Below, in pieces: positions 34,542-48,219 of a DNA stretch of 64,000 nt. Under the pieces are notes generated by a model, which saw nothing but the letters and a program-made list of their open reading frames with translations, was not told the DNA's origin and did no database searches. Source of the DNA: Beroe forskalii (taxonomy: Eukaryota > Ctenophora > Nuda > Beroida > Beroidae); the NCBI GenBank assembly GCA_011033025.1, contig WFMF01000012.1, forward strand, positions 1,084,953 through 1,148,952, read 5' to 3'. Position numbers and translations under genes: made by a program. Numbering within the stretch: position 1 is the stretch's first letter; each line of letters starts with the position of its first letter.

Positions 34542-37102
34542 GTGTTATCAACCACTTATCCTTCGTACAGAGCACATAATCAAAACATGAAGTTTTGGAT
34601 AAGTGCTTCGTACATAAAACCACACACAATCAATAGCATGCCACATTGCTTCAAAATCTGCCGCATGTAAATCATAACACACGAAAACTGCTATTTTGGA
34701 ATCGAAAATAACTATCCGGCATTTCATAGCAACATGTAAATCAATGCCCATTTCCAATCACATACAGAATGTGAAACATGTATTATTCTATTATTGTATT
34801 CCTCACTTACCGCAACTTCGCAATCTGGGTATTTAGCGTACTGCTCCACAACTCTTGTCAAGGCGGTTGTGTCAACGTTCAGAGACCCAAGGACGCGAGA
34901 CACCTGGTAATGGTAATGTTATGAAGAATAATGAATAATGATGGAGCCAATTCCACACCTGTGTCCTGTTAGATGTGTCAATCCCACACACAATCATACA
35001 CACTTATTCACTTTTTTACTTGAACTTCATTAAAGCAACTAATCAGAAAGAGACGACAGCACATGATATTTGAAAACTCTGCCGATTATATTCCTTAAAT
35101 CTAACACAACCTTAGAACTTCACGCTTGACCTTAGAACTTTACGCTTGACTCTTGGTCTTGACACTTTGATAATGAGGTCACAGTCAAATTCCTAATTCT
35201 ATTGTTTGTCACAATCGTTACACTTTAACACTCATTAAACACGGCGTGGTTTTGTTATCTTTTCTTCAAGATGTGAAGAAAGGACAATTAAGGGAAGAGC
35301 GTAGTAGAGTAGCGATATAATTAACAACACAACAATAGGTGTAATCTATAATCTTATAATGTACAATAAACAAACCTGTGAAACAGAACTGGTACTCTTC
35401 TCAGATCTCCCTGCCTCTTCATCTCTCTCTTCTTTCTCCTTCCCAGAACTCTCCCTCTTTTTTGAAACTCCCCTTTCACTTTGGGGAGTTCTCCTTTCAC
35501 TTTGGGGAGTTCTCCTTTCACTTTGAGGAGTTTTCCTCTCTGTTGAACTCCTCTCTTTTCTCTCTCCCTTGTTCCTCGGAGTACCCTCCTCCCCCTCGTC
35601 ACTATCTTGATAACGAGGACTGTCTCCCCTATCCTCCTCCTCGTCTTCTCCCTCGTCCTCCTCCTCGCTGCTGTTCTTCTTAACGGTAGAGCCGGCTGAG
35701 GTATGGGATGAGAGACGGCGCCGAGCAGGCCGAGTCTTAGCTGTGACGTCATCTTCACTGGAGTCACTGCTCTCAGCCCTGGGGTAGGGTGGGGTGAAAT
35801 GCGAGGGGTTTACAGTGTTAATCAAAAGAGATCACTTGGTGATCAAAATACAATTAAAAGGTTAGGAAAACATTATGATGAAAACACTCATGCTTACAGA
35901 AATAGTGACATTTCAAAAGTCTGCAATTAAGTTCAAATTGAAGATCAATTGATTTCCAATTTGGGTTCAACAAGGTTTCTTGATTGACGCAATGTTATGG
36001 TGGTGGCAAAGATGCTCAATTTAAGTCAGGAATCCGAAGTACACGTCTGCAACAAGTTGTCCAAAGCGTACGCGTGAAGAAATAAATAGTTTGGTGATAT
36101 ATTGTAGCAGGAATAATCAAAGACGTCTGTCCCTGACTGATAAACTGCCCCAAAATCAAAGTAGTAGTTTGAAGGGAATGAGCTATGCAATGTTTTGCAA
36201 TGCACCACATTCATAAGATATTGGCATTGATAAGATAACTGATAAGGAATTCCGCTCACTTGCCATCACGCGAAGTGTATCTATGAAAATTAGGATAAAT
36301 CAAAAGAGGTTTTTTCTTTGATTAAGTAAGATCAGAAAGAATCAGATAGGTTTAAGGTCAATTGTCATGCAATGCTTTGAAACGTGCACAGCTCAGGATA
36401 CACACCCTCTATCGGCCCTAAAACTCTAAAAGCAAGATAGACATTATCATATCTCGAACAGGCAAGTAAGAATTGATGAAAGGATGTGAAAGGTAGTCAT
36501 TGAAGCATTCATTTCAATGAATTTTACAATGGCAGGATACCGGAAAATTCACAAACAAGTCACAGCCTATAGTCCTATACGCCAATGCGGTATGCAGATT
36601 AAACAGTGCTGCAATAAGCTAGTAAAGAAAGTGAGAAACGATCAACGCCGTAAAATTGCAGTAATAAGTTTCACTTTCATTCAATTCGAAGTTCCTGTGA
36701 CCCTATGGAAAGGTCATGTAGGTAACTTTGAAATGCCAAGTTACAGTAGTAACTTTTATCTGCAAATGAACACTGTACACCGAGAATATGTCAAAGGTTT
36801 TAAAAGCAATTTTGTTATATCACATCTTAGGGCCGATAAAGAGAGTGAAACTGATTGATTGAAATTCAAATCTTTAACTCTATAACTACAAATGCGTCGT
36901 AGAAATGTACAACATTTGACCTTGACTCAATCTCTGAAGCACGTCTTAATCTCAAATCCTTTTTAGCTTTTGCTCTTTTTGCTTCTTTAGCGCTTTGAAT
37001 GGCAGCTCATTACAAGAAACATATAGTAAATTACAACAGAAGATGGGAGTAAGAAAATGCCGCCACAAATCTTAAAAAGTTAAAAGCTTAACACCGGTAC
37101 AT
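34542..37102 (-). repeat. Inverted segmental duplication, left arm
   Basis: This 2.56-kb block matches 53,071-55,614 in reverse orientation, including exons 6-8 of SPT2 and the introns between them. The matched sequence starts abruptly at GGTGTTATCAACCAC on the outer side and ends at about 37,102 on the inner side. The arms differ by scattered substitutions and small indels, by eye on the order of 5%. Exon 7 is 403 bp here and 409 bp in the other arm. Confidence 0.95.
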
Positions 37103-39240
37103 CTACTGTACTCAAATAGGTTTTTATAACTCAGAAAAGCCAAAAGTGTTGCTAATATACTAATATGTTTATATATTGGAAAAGATTTGAGAATATGGAA
37201 TCTATCGACCGACGCAGAATCCACGATTTGTCAGCGAACTTTTTATAACAAAACGTGACAGTTTAACGACAGAATAACGAACTAATTTCAGGGGAAAAAT
37301 GCTGTCCCGTGACGAAACATGTACATCGGTCGACAAATTGCCGGAGAAAAGGATAAATAACATATTTCTGATAACAAAACTCAAAGTAATGGAGCGATGA
37401 CTATGATCAACCTACCGTTTCTGTTTGAGTTGAGTAGCTTCCTCTAGGTCGAGCAAGCCACTGCTGGATTTGATGGAGGCTGCTTGAGACGGGGTAGCTT
37501 GACTGCCACCTAGGAATTGGGATGACCATGGTTAAATCATGACATATATTAATTTGTTATCGCTATCTCAGGAAAATCAAAACCATTACAAATTTACAAT
37601 CAGGGAATTCAGAAGGCCTTGTAGCCGGCACTTTAAGCCAATTATCATGGCTGAGCAAAAAAATCAAAAAGCAATAGAACAAAGTCTGATGTAAGTTAAA
37701 AACCATTTGAAATACCAGGTGTTCTAAAACTTTGACTTAAATTAACCTTCTAAGTTCTTTGAAAGAGACATAGCGACCTTCTTAGCATCCTCCCTGATTC
37801 TTGCCAACATCTTCTCCTTATCAATCTCCCTCTGTTTCAGCTTCATTTCCTTCCTCCTCCTTTTCCGTTCCCTTATTTCCCGCTTCTCATCTATCTCCCG
37901 TTGTCTCCGTTTGAAGATATCGTTATCAGTTGTTTCGTCTCTGTCTATAGTTTTACTGTTCTTCCGTTTCCTGCTCATATCACTGCTCATCGTTCGTTCT
38001 TCCGCCTTCCGCTCGCGCTCCTCCGCTTTTCGGTCGCGTTCTTCAGCCTTCTTCCTTTCTATTTCGGCTTTCTCGGCATCTCGTTTGGCCTGGTGCTCTG
38101 CCTCCATTTTAGCTTTCCTTTCTTGTGCTTCCTGGGCAGAGGAGTATTTTTGATAAACTAATAAGGTTTCTAGAATTGAGTCATTAGCAGTGTCATTCGG
38201 GTTTGTTGTTACTTATTAAACTTAGACCGGTGGCAAGTTTCCGTTACATTTAAGCTCCAACCGGATTAAGCATTATGTTATAGTTTTAAATAGTTTGAGT
38301 ATCATCATTGAATTAATAACCTTGTGCATCTGATCCAATCGAGCTTGTTTCTCCTCGTCCTCTTGCAATTTCCGGTTGTGTTCTGCCATCGCAGCCTCCA
38401 TACGCTCCAGCTTAGCTCGCTCAATACGCGCCAACCTGACTGTCAAGAGGAATGATTCAGTGTCAATCCAGGGGCAAACGCAATAGTCGAAGAATAGAAT
38501 TGAATGCGGTGGTTGAGCCTTATGGAGAACCAAACACTCGAAAATAAATAAATAATAAACGCTTCCTCCTCAAACTTCATCCAAATTGAGTTCACTTTTA
38601 GTCAAATTCAGAGATAAGTCTACCTTTCTTAATTCAAATCCCGCCCCCTTTCAAACCTTCTTCCTCCTTTTTTCTTCTCTTCTCCTCCTCCTGTTTCTTT
38701 ACAATGTCAGCCCTCAGTTTCTGATTGTTTCTCGATGGCTCAAGATTCACTGTCTTACTCACTTTTACCTGGAATGTTGAATGGCTTCAAAATTTTGAAT
38801 TCGTTGTCGTTGCATTCAGTTGCCAGTTTAATTTAAAATATGGGACAGACAACGTCTGGCAAGCATTCAGAAGTTCAGAGCATTATTCATTACTTCATTA
38901 ATTTAATATTTCATTATATTGAAATTGTAACATAGAAGACCTTTATCAAGCTTTGCCTGTGAAGAAGGGAAGGTGAGATAAGGATAGAAGAAATTTGGAG
39001 GTTTAATCACGACGAAATCGACACAAAATTGTCTCCTTACCTTCCTATAGTTACAGTAGATAAGATATTAAGATATGTATTTTTCGTATTTAACACCACA
39101 CGACCCGCAACCCCTTATGCAGATAATTTAGGAACAACAAAATGGCAAAAGATGATAAACAAAACTACAAAAGATTGAGTTACCTTTTTAACCTGCTCCT
39201 CATTGGCCCTGGCATGTCGCATCACCGCATCGAAATCCAT
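34811..39240 (-). CDS. SPTY2D1: SPT2 histone chaperone, 5' half (exons 1-8, no 3' end)
   Basis: Exons on the minus strand: 39,240-39,184, 38,768-38,657, 38,439-38,321, 38,131-37,747, 37,509-37,416, 36,992-36,921, 35,778-35,376 and 34,903-34,811. All have GT-AG borders and matching phases. The start MDFDAVMRHARANEEQVKK resembles the conserved SPT2 N-terminus (MDF plus a short helix). Highly charged Lys/Glu/Arg coiled-coil exons follow, then a Ser/Asp/Glu-rich exon with three PQSER repeats, then VSRVLGSLNVDTTALTRVVE. SPT2 binds histones H3-H4 during transcription and nucleosome re-assembly, and the histone-binding domain is C-terminal. Here the chain stops after 445 codons: no further exon is found before the arm ends at 34,542, so the histone-binding part is missing. 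The missing exons lie on the opposite strand at 55,876-61,420. Confidence 0.85.
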
Positions 39241-41099
39241 CTTAGCTTATTGAGATTAGTACGTGAGTGGTGGTTGTAATAATAATGTTTTGGGTTGTAA
39301 TAATAATGTCGTACGGGCCCGTATTCAACGTATACTTGACTCCTAAACGCTGAACGTAATACGACTTCATTCCAAAGATGTTGCTCTGGCAAGCAGTGCT
39401 ATGATGATTTTGGACAACTAACATTTGACTCATTAATTCAATAACTGAGGGTGATTTATGAGTTTTTAAATACAGTTTCATAAGACTTAATTGCAGTGTT
39501 ATTTAGTTATTGTACCGTTGAAGTAATTCATAGACATCCCATTTTCCATACCCTTTCAAAATGAATTAATGATGCTTCAGTCAAACAAAAATTCTTTGTG
39601 CATAAGGAACAATTTACACAATAAATTAATAAATAGGTAACAATATATAAATTTGGTCGATTTGTAAACTTCAGAAATTTGGAATTGGGGCCTAAAAAGA
39701 GCAGCATTCTCAGTAACTATGTAAAAACTCAAACATTTCTACGGAAAACCGAACTTAATGCGGACAAGAGAGTAAAAAACATAGATACTATTAAACTAAC
39801 CTACTACTATAATTAACATAACTTACATGACAGTACAAACTGCTAAATCTAATGCCTATTAACGAAACCATTTTATGGAATTTGTAGCAAGTCAAAACTT
39901 AAGTAATATTTTTAGTGACTGTGAGGTTTCAGTTAAAAATAAGTTCCTATCTGAGGCAAGAGAGGTCAATGGAGGATCGAAAAAACCTAAATCCTCATCT
40001 CAGCTCCTTATCACATCATTACAGATAATATTATCTTCAATACAGATAATATCATCATTACAGATAATATTATGTTATTATATACAATAGCGGCTCATTA
40101 AAATCCAGTACAGTATGGCAATAAGTTAAAAATACGATCGTATAATTGTTACATAGCTGTTCTTCTGATTTATCCAAGTCGTCAACAAAATACAATTAAA
40201 ATAAACTGAGGATGTTCAACATTGATTTATATTGACAATTCTTTCATCGGAGTTGATGGTAATGAATCTATAACAAATCAACTTATTAGTCCTACTGCAA
40301 GTTAGCCATAGCATCTGTTTCCTGGTTATTATATGGAAACTACAAAACCAATGAGTCATGGATTTCTAATACCGAAAACAATCCATATACCAATATAAGA
40401 TCCTTGATGAATGTTAGTAAAGTGGCAACTGAATTGGATCTCCAGACTTACATACTCACTTAGCCAGACAATTCCTTTAGGGCACTGCAGAGGGTTTAAA
40501 ACATCGCAGTAATGTGCTATTGATTTTCGAAAAAGCCACCATTAGTACTGCCAATATGGCAGTTAAAATCCTTTATGATGATTTGATCTTCTCATGATTT
40601 CATCTTCTCATGATATGTTGAAATGTCTGTTGAACGATAAGAGGGCGGAATGAAATGAGCGCGAAAGCGAATCATGAACGATCAATATTCCAGAAGATAA
40701 TCAAGCTGCTGAGGGTCGTTGTAGAAAGAAAGATCTCTGAGATCTGTGTTATGAGAGGCACCGGTACTTCTGTTTATGAACTATTATTAGCAACTACTTT
40801 AACTTTTAATCAAGATCATGTATGATCAATTTGCACAGAATCACAAGAAACACTCCTTGAAAAGCATCATTATACGGTCTTATAGTATAGATATCAAGAT
40901 TTTCGCTCTAAAATTGCAATAACCGATACAACATGTTTAATATTTAACGTTATAACTATGGCTTTCTGCCATACATCTATTTTAATCACATTTCAGACAG
41001 CAGTTATTCTCGACATGGCCTTTCAGATTCAAACTAATTCTAAATATACCTATTGAACCCATATTATCACCTGTTAATTATAGTCACAGTGCGTCCTCA
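39241..41099. other. Upstream flank of SPT2 exon 1 and intergenic DNA
   Basis: AT-rich DNA that should contain the SPT2 promoter, since exon 1 begins at 39,240 and reads leftward. A short tandem repeat of TACAGATAATATTATC-type units lies at 40,018-40,080. No separate gene is seen. Confidence 0.5.
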
Positions 41100-43669
41100 C
41101 TACCCACTCATGTAGCCTCGTGGAGGTGAGAACATCCCATTGCCCTGGTGACTCCCCAACCCGTTACTCATGTTACCATCACTCCTAGAGACAGGGATCA
41201 GATCCCCATTCTTCATTCCTCTGATCTCGGAGTGCTGGATATCAGGTCCCACATCTGACGTGACCTGGCTTATCAGGGGATAGGAATGTACGGAAGCCGA
41301 CTGAGTTGAGATGGAGTGAGTGGAGGTCTGTTCGGGAGTCCCTATCATGATGGGATCACTATCAGAGGAATGCGCGGGAACAGGGGATGAGATATCACCC
41401 CGTGATAATCTGGACGAGTTCTGGGGTCCCACTTCAAACACCACAGTCTCCTTGACAGCCCGAGGGATCCTGATCTCTACCACTCCGTAGTGGTACTCAA
41501 TGTCCATCTCAGGAGTGAGATTACCACTCCCCGGGAGTGGTATCAGCAGCTCGAACACCCCCAGCAACCTGTCGTCCCGCACTACGTGTGAGCCCTGCGC
41601 GTCGTACTTCAACTCACAGTTACTCCGCTCCCCGCGGACCTTCAGTTCCGTGTTGTTGTTAATGATCTCTACCCGCACGTTAATAGTCCCAGGAGCGTCA
41701 ATATGGACGAAGACGTAGTCAGCATTTTCCTTGATAGTATGAGTGGCGTGGTATTTGCTGGGCAGTTTGTCCTGCTGCAGCAGAGCTCCACTCTCAGCAA
41801 ACGTCAGGTTTGAGTGGAGAGTCACTTCACCTAACTCCCGTCCTACGATAGTGAAGGAAGGTCCTCCGTTACCACCCCCCGAACTCTCACACTCCTCGAG
41901 CGTGATCAGATTACTCTTCCTACTCCTGTAGTTCAGGTAGTTGGGGAGAGTGTTATTGGCGAACTGAACAACAGAGTCGAGGATGTTGATGCTACTGGCC
42001 ATGTTCTTGAAATCTGAAGTTAGCCAGTTGTACACAAGCTGGTAGGTCCCGGGGTTGACCATGTTGCCAGCTGGTTTCCCATCCCTGCCAAGCACCACGT
42101 GCAGTAGGGGACGTTGCAGCATACCGTCACAGTAACGGATACTCTTGTAGAACTTAACGTCCAGGTTCTTTGCGCTGCCTCGCAGCTGCACGATCTGATA
42201 ATTTAAATACGTCACATTATTTATGTAATTTTGGCATAACTGCCCAAGCCAATGCAGAATATTATCCTAATGATTCAACACCTCAGAGCTAAAGTATGAA
42301 GGGCAGCAAAGTTTGAAATATGAATATTTATCTTATGTTTTGATTTTAATGTGCTAAAAAGAATAAATATATTTTACCTGACTCCTCTCTGTCGCGTCAA
42401 AGGCTCCCTTAATGTCGGAGTCTATCATGCTCTGCAGATCATCCACTTCTTCTGCGTCTTTGAAGTTGTGCACAACAATCACCGTGCTGTGTTTCAGCTT
42501 CTTCAGCAGGGCCAGGATATACACCTGAGGGGGGGCAGGGAACGGGCGAACATTGTACTCACGAAACTAAACCACAATAATTTTCATCATAATATTGATT
42601 TGGCAAAAGGTTAGAGACAATGGTTTGGGGTTGGTTATGGTTACGGTTAGGAGAGGAAGAAAAAGTGCTGAAAAATTTCTGATCTACTGTTCCCGTGTGC
42701 CACTGATCTACACACCTGGTCCATGTACTGTAGCTGATTGACCACCACCAGTATAGTGTTAGCCATGTGCACAATGCAGTCCTCAATGAAAGCCTCCGTA
42801 GCCCTCCTGTACCGCAGCTTGTTCTCCATAGACTCCCCAGGCCCTATACTGACAGGGGTCTGTTTCCCCGCACTATCCACCACATACAGGTTCAGCTTGC
42901 CTCCAGTCTCAGGGAGCTTTATACTGATACCCCTCGTGTGCTGGAACACATCTGTTTTGAAGTTAGCGCCGCACAGTCTAGCCAGGAAGTGGGTCTTGCC
43001 TCTCTTGAAGAGACCCAAGACAGCAACAACGTGACCCTCACTACACCGCATGTCCGCAATGTCCTGGTCCATCTTCTGGACACCGTCCAGCAGCGACCTG
43101 TAGCAAAAGAGCGGTTGCCATTTCTCAATAAATCTAGTTACGGTTATGCAAAATGTGCCGGTTAACCGACCATTCATTTCCCTGAACGGTCAATTGCGAA
43201 ATCAATATGTTCAGTGACGGTTTCGGTTAGCTAAAACACCCGGTTAACCGGTTTTCGGTTTTGGTTACCCGACCTGTCCACATAGACGCTCCAACCAGCT
43301 GTCCCTACGTCCATGATACTGGTGATGTCTATCACGAACTGGTAGCCCCGCAGAAAGTCCGGCGAATTCTCGTTGTAAGCGGACGCGTTCTGTTTTGGGA
43401 AGCCAGCGTTCCGTAGCACGTCCTCTTCCGTTTTACTGGCGATGGCGGACGTGGCCTTGGTGATCACCACCCCAGCAAGAAGACTGCCAGCCACCACGGC
43501 AGCAGTTTTCACGATCTGCAAATGAAATAAATCAGAAAGTTTCTTACACCTCTAGACATAGTCAAATGGATATCAGACTATCAGAGACTAAAATATTTCA
43601 GCCATTTAATTAAGCGTGACAAACTAAGAATTGTGAAAACCAAAGAGTACAACTACCTGCTCATCCATC
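41100..43669 (-). CDS. GTPase with C-terminal alpha-crystallin (small heat-shock) domain
   Basis: Five exons (43,669-43,658, 43,515-43,274, 43,097-42,716, 42,524-42,378, 42,194-41,100) join in phase to 625 codons plus a stop. Residues 5-25 (IVKTAAVVAGSLLAGVVITK) form a hydrophobic, membrane-anchor-like segment. At about residues 105-150 there is a P-loop (GLFKRGKTHFLARLCG) and an HTRGI switch-like motif, then VVDSAG in the G3 position, and later VIVVHNFKD where N/TKxD is expected. The layout recalls GB1/RHD3-type guanylate-binding GTPases. Residues about 395-510 form an alpha-crystallin-like beta-sandwich (DYVFVHIDAPG, LKVRGER, GVFELLIPLPG, GVVEIRIPRA). The tail is Ser-rich and disordered. 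I infer a membrane-associated, stress-linked GTPase. The fusion is visible, the function is not known to me. Confidence 0.8.
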
Positions 43670-45085
43670 GTGGCATGGGTAGTAGTACATTGATCCGGGA
43701 TTTGGAGCTACGGCAAAGGGTTATATGTTAGTTTTAACTAATAGCGTTAGAGAAATGGAAAATTGCAGGGATTCAAATTTCAAAATATCAAAATACTAAA
43801 TACACAAAAATAGGATTTCATATATTAATGAAATGTCTTCTTTCCTACGATACGATACAAACGTAAACAGTATGTCAAAACCAACGACGCAATGTTTAGA
43901 GAGAAATAATGCTGTCCGCTGTATGTCAAAGTTCAAACAAGCGACTTACCAATTATTCGATTACACAGTCAAATCATGGTATACTATTTACAGAATATTC
44001 AGGTTATGTAACTAGGTATTCATTCAACGTACATCCATCAACCATCATGTAATTCTAAGAATGATGACTAGTTTTACGACGCAATGCCCAACTCTAAATA
44101 AAGCAAATAAGTAAATGAAAATTCGCGAAGAAAACAAGTCAGAGACGCCGAATAAGCAACGACGAAGGTAGGTATATAACAAGTAGTATGTGAGAATGGA
44201 GAGATAGTGGTAAGGGAGAAGTTAAAGGGAGGTATATATAAGTACATAAAGTGGTAAATGATATAATTGACTTGTATGAGCCTCATTAACACATTATGTT
44301 TGGTATGATAACCAGATCTACTACTTGCACTGCTTTCCCACGTCAATGTTTTATTATTTATTACTCCAAGATACCAAAGTAGCGCAACACACCTCACACA
44401 TCATGGAACAACCTCGGCTGAAAACGATTAGCGCACGCTTAATTTGAATGCTACCAATCAAAACAACCTGGTTTCTAACTGAGTCTAAAACACTACCAAC
44501 ACACTAAGACACCGGTAATCCGTGTGAGCTGTGCAGCATCTTCTATTCTTATACTAGCGTTTGATTTATCAAAGATAGCTCAATAAATCAGGTACCTCCT
44601 ACATCACACTCAAATAATGGTTCTAAGGCGAATGTTTTTTCCATCAGCAGTTATATCTAAGGTTATCAGAATTTGGCAGAACTCAGAATACTTGAGAGAG
44701 TATTGAAAGCTTGAATTATGACATTCCAGTTACTCATTACTTAATATATAACATAATTAATAAGATATTACTAGTAATTGATTGACAATAAGCATTTGAG
44801 TTGAATCCGTACATGTTTTCGTAGATTACTACAGATGATAGCGACTCAATTGACCGTTTTGCTTGCACAATGTTTTGTACAATTAAATCGATATCGACAA
44901 AAACGCACATTTTAAACAAAAATTATGAAGGAAAGGTGTTGAAAATTAAGCTAACATAACATAACATAAAATCTAGTGCGTATAAAAATACTATACAAGT
45001 ATAAATGTTTATTGCACACATCAATTCCGTATAGAATTGTACCATTTCAGTGAAAACTGTAAAACACAACTTCATGAAGTTTAAT
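43670..45085. other. Upstream flank of the GTPase gene, no other gene
   Basis: AT-rich DNA that should hold the GTPase promoter. Frames here (for example 44,074-44,397 minus) lack family resemblance or splice context. Confidence 0.4.
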
Positions 45086-45088
45086 AAG

Positions 45089-45337
45089 TATTAGCCAATT
45101 TTGAGGGTACTTGTAGGCGTGCAATAATAAGTAATATTGCACTCCTCACATTGGCTAATACACTAAGAGCATGGCAAATGGTCATGACGCTAATAATATA
45201 TTGCACTCGGCTTCTCCTCGTGCAATAATTTTGTATTGTCGCACTCGGCCTGCTCCTCGTGCGACAATAAAAATTATTGCACTCGTCTTCGCCTCGTGCA
45301 ATAATTTTTATTAGCGCATTCCCAGCCATGCTCTAAG
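45089..45337. mobile_element. Nested foldback MITE
   Basis: TAAGAGCATGGC at 45,164-45,175 and GCCATGCTCTAA at 45,325-45,336 are inverted ends. Inside are several hairpins of TATTGCAC/GTGCAATA joined by CTCGG-TTC/GC-CCTCG loops. A smaller inverted pair ATTAGCCAA/TTGGCTAAT (45,090 and 45,151) lies just outside the left end. It is typical of foldback or MITE-type repeats. No target duplication could be fixed. Confidence 0.65.
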
Positions 45338-47170
45338 CGTATATTCCTGTTTAATTATTTTCAAAAAGTTATCTGAAGGGGATTGGCAATTTTTGTCCGC
45401 ATCAACATAGTCTTATCATTATGATGGTAATCAATAACCAGGGTATAATGATTTCTCTAGTTTTACTACTTATACCATGCAATATACATAAAACATACAC
45501 AAACCATGTATTGTGTAGGTATTTGAGAATTACATACTGAACACGTTCGTAGACGTAGTTATCTCTTCTTGGCTCATGAATATAATTACAGGTACAAAGA
45601 AAGGTCTAATTTACGTAGCAACCATAATGTTATGTTATGTAAAATCTCTTGAATTGAGAGTGTACTAATCACATTACATTAGACACGCAGTTTACGAACA
45701 CACATTGTCGTAATACAGAATACTGCACAGTGTGTGTAATCATTATCATGCAGATTTGGAGGTAATAACAGGAGAGGATCGTGGCAGATATAAAGTGAAC
45801 GCAATGAATTGACGATGTATACAGTTTACTAATATATAATGTACTGTATGTGTACAGTATAAAGATATGGCAGGTAAAGTACTAAAGTGTTTGTTGAGGA
45901 AGCAAGTTAATTAAACGGCTATAATGTTGAAAGCAAGGTGTACAATTGTACAGTACACTGTATTGTATTGTATGAATTAGACCTGATGAGTAGATGAAAT
46001 AGACAGATACTAGATAGAATGCAGCATGTACATTGTACAATCTCGTGCATTGATTTCACTTTTAACATTAAATGCTATTAAGATTTTGTGCCGCGTTATC
46101 TATTGGCACTGTGGAACTAACTTCCGTTAGCTAAGTCAGCTCGATTTCCAAACACAAGGAAACATTTTGTCCACTCCAGCACTATATAGCCGACTTTTGT
46201 CTCATGAAAGTGCCCTTCGGGGCAAGGCTGGGCATATCGAATGAGGCTCATATGGAAGCCAGGCTGGGCAATATCAAAACATAAGGCAATCGTGCCGAGG
46301 CCGGTCATGTATCAAATCAACCCATCGTGGAAGATAATGTGAAATTAAAAATCATAAAATAAGAGGAGAGTTCTCCTCAACCTTTTGCTGCCACATAAAT
46401 TTGTTATTTTCTCCTACAATTTACAAACCACAATAGTTCGGTCAATGACCCTATATGACACTCATCGTGATATTAATCATCTTACAATAATCGTACTATA
46501 GATAGCTTTTGCCTTTCAAAATGGCTATAAGAAAAGTTCTGATGACGTCATTATGACATCATCGACTATTTGAAATTTTCTTTCATTTTAAGCGAAAAGG
46601 AGATAGCTCTAAAATTTTCCAAATACGAGTTAGCAAATTTATCGAGCTTTCAGAAATCATATGGATTATTGGGCTTTCTCGATTTTATATCGAGATATAC
46701 AAGAATTTGTAAGGGGTGGTGGGAAATCGGTTTCGAAATTTCAGGACAACACCTAAACAAAGCATATGTCAAGAACTACAACTTATCAAGAGATGAGACC
46801 TGCCAAAGTATGTTCTGATTGTGTTAAATTCTATATTGTAAATTGGTTTTAACCTATTTTAGTGCTGTGATGACGTCATCATAATTGAGGAAAGCCACTA
46901 AAAATAATGTATTTTGCAATACTAATAGAACACTATTTTGCACTACCTTGAACATCTCTGCCTCAAAGAGTTTTCATCATATAAAGTTTTTCTTCGATAT
47001 GTCGCTCTCAGAACTCAAGATTTAGCTATAAAACGAGTTTCAGTCTAAAAATTGAACAGCATTAATTGCTTGAAATTACTTTTTAGGCTTTGCAACTGAT
47101 ATTATCGGCGATAAAATTTCTGATAAAATCTGACTGAAAATTCAATAGGTAAAATTTACCATGATCTTTT
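45338..47170. other. Non-coding stretch with two CRE-like palindromes
   Basis: TGACGTCAT occurs near 46,542 and TGACGTCATCA near 46,870. Between them an 82-codon frame (46,570-46,818) has no recognisable family. I see no supported gene. Confidence 0.35.
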
Positions 47171-47174
47171 GAAG

Positions 47175-47665
47175 ACGTTTCCTGACACCACTTACTCACT
47201 TAACCCTAACATCACATTACCCCGACATCACTTTTCCCTGACACCACTCTATTATGGCAGCACTTAGACCCGACATCACTTTTCCCTGACACCACTCTAT
47301 TATGGCAACACTTATCCTGACACCTTTTGACCCTGACAGCAGTTTACCTTGCCACCACTGCAATTTGCCACCAGTTTTTCGTTGCACCAATGTACCACTT
47401 TATCCTGACATCATTTTATCCTCTCAAGACTTTTACCTGACATAACATGATCCTGACTCAACTTTACCCAGACAGCACTTAAACTTGCCATCACCAGTCT
47501 AGCCGTGACACCACTTAACTCTGACACTTCACCCTGACACAACTTGACACTGGCACTGTTTTGCCCTGACACCACTTGATTCTGACACCACTTGACCCTG
47601 ATACCACGTTACCCTGGCACCACTCCACAATGCCACCAGTTTACCCAGACACCACTGGGTAAACC
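47175..47665. repeat. Degenerate CTGACACCACTT repeat field
   Basis: Units of about 18-24 bp such as CCTGACACCACTTGACC recur with many substitutions. The core is shared with repeats at 7,400-8,345 and 26,560-27,370. Confidence 0.75.
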
Positions 47666-48215
47666 TTTATATCGACTAAGAAGTATCATGGAACTTGTGA
47701 AAATAGTTCAGTCTAAGGAGCCCAAGCCTATCTATCAGACCCTCAACATATCAAAGCGCAGTGGCAACAGGTTCCTGACACCAGAGCCATCTATCTATTT
47801 TTCATATAGGGCACCATGGCTCTGGAATTGTTTTAGAAACTTCCAAGACTTGAGAATTTTGGCCTTGATAGTGATGAAAATTTGATAAAATCTGTCCTTA
47901 AGAAATCTCTCCTAGAAACACAAAAGTCAGGTTCAGAAAACTGGCTTAATAGCAATTTTACAGAATTTTGCACGGTGGAACCATGATGAGAGTATATAGT
48001 GGAAAATGATAACAGGACCAACGGTTGTGTTCACACTTTAACGATGGGAATTTTTCCCATTACCGAAATTATAAAAATGGAAACGGTTAACCACGACTCG
48101 GGTTGTGAGTGTGTTCAATATTCATATTTTGTTCGTTTGTCTGTTTGTCCACTTCAGTCAGTCAATCTTAGAGACATCCTTGAGCCGAGACCCATGGGTG
48201 AAATGAAGTAGGTTG
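47666..48215. other. Non-coding stretch, no gene seen
   Basis: No supported frame. A 70-codon frame at 47,999-48,211 has no family resemblance. Confidence 0.35.
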
Positions 48216-48219
48216 TTAA

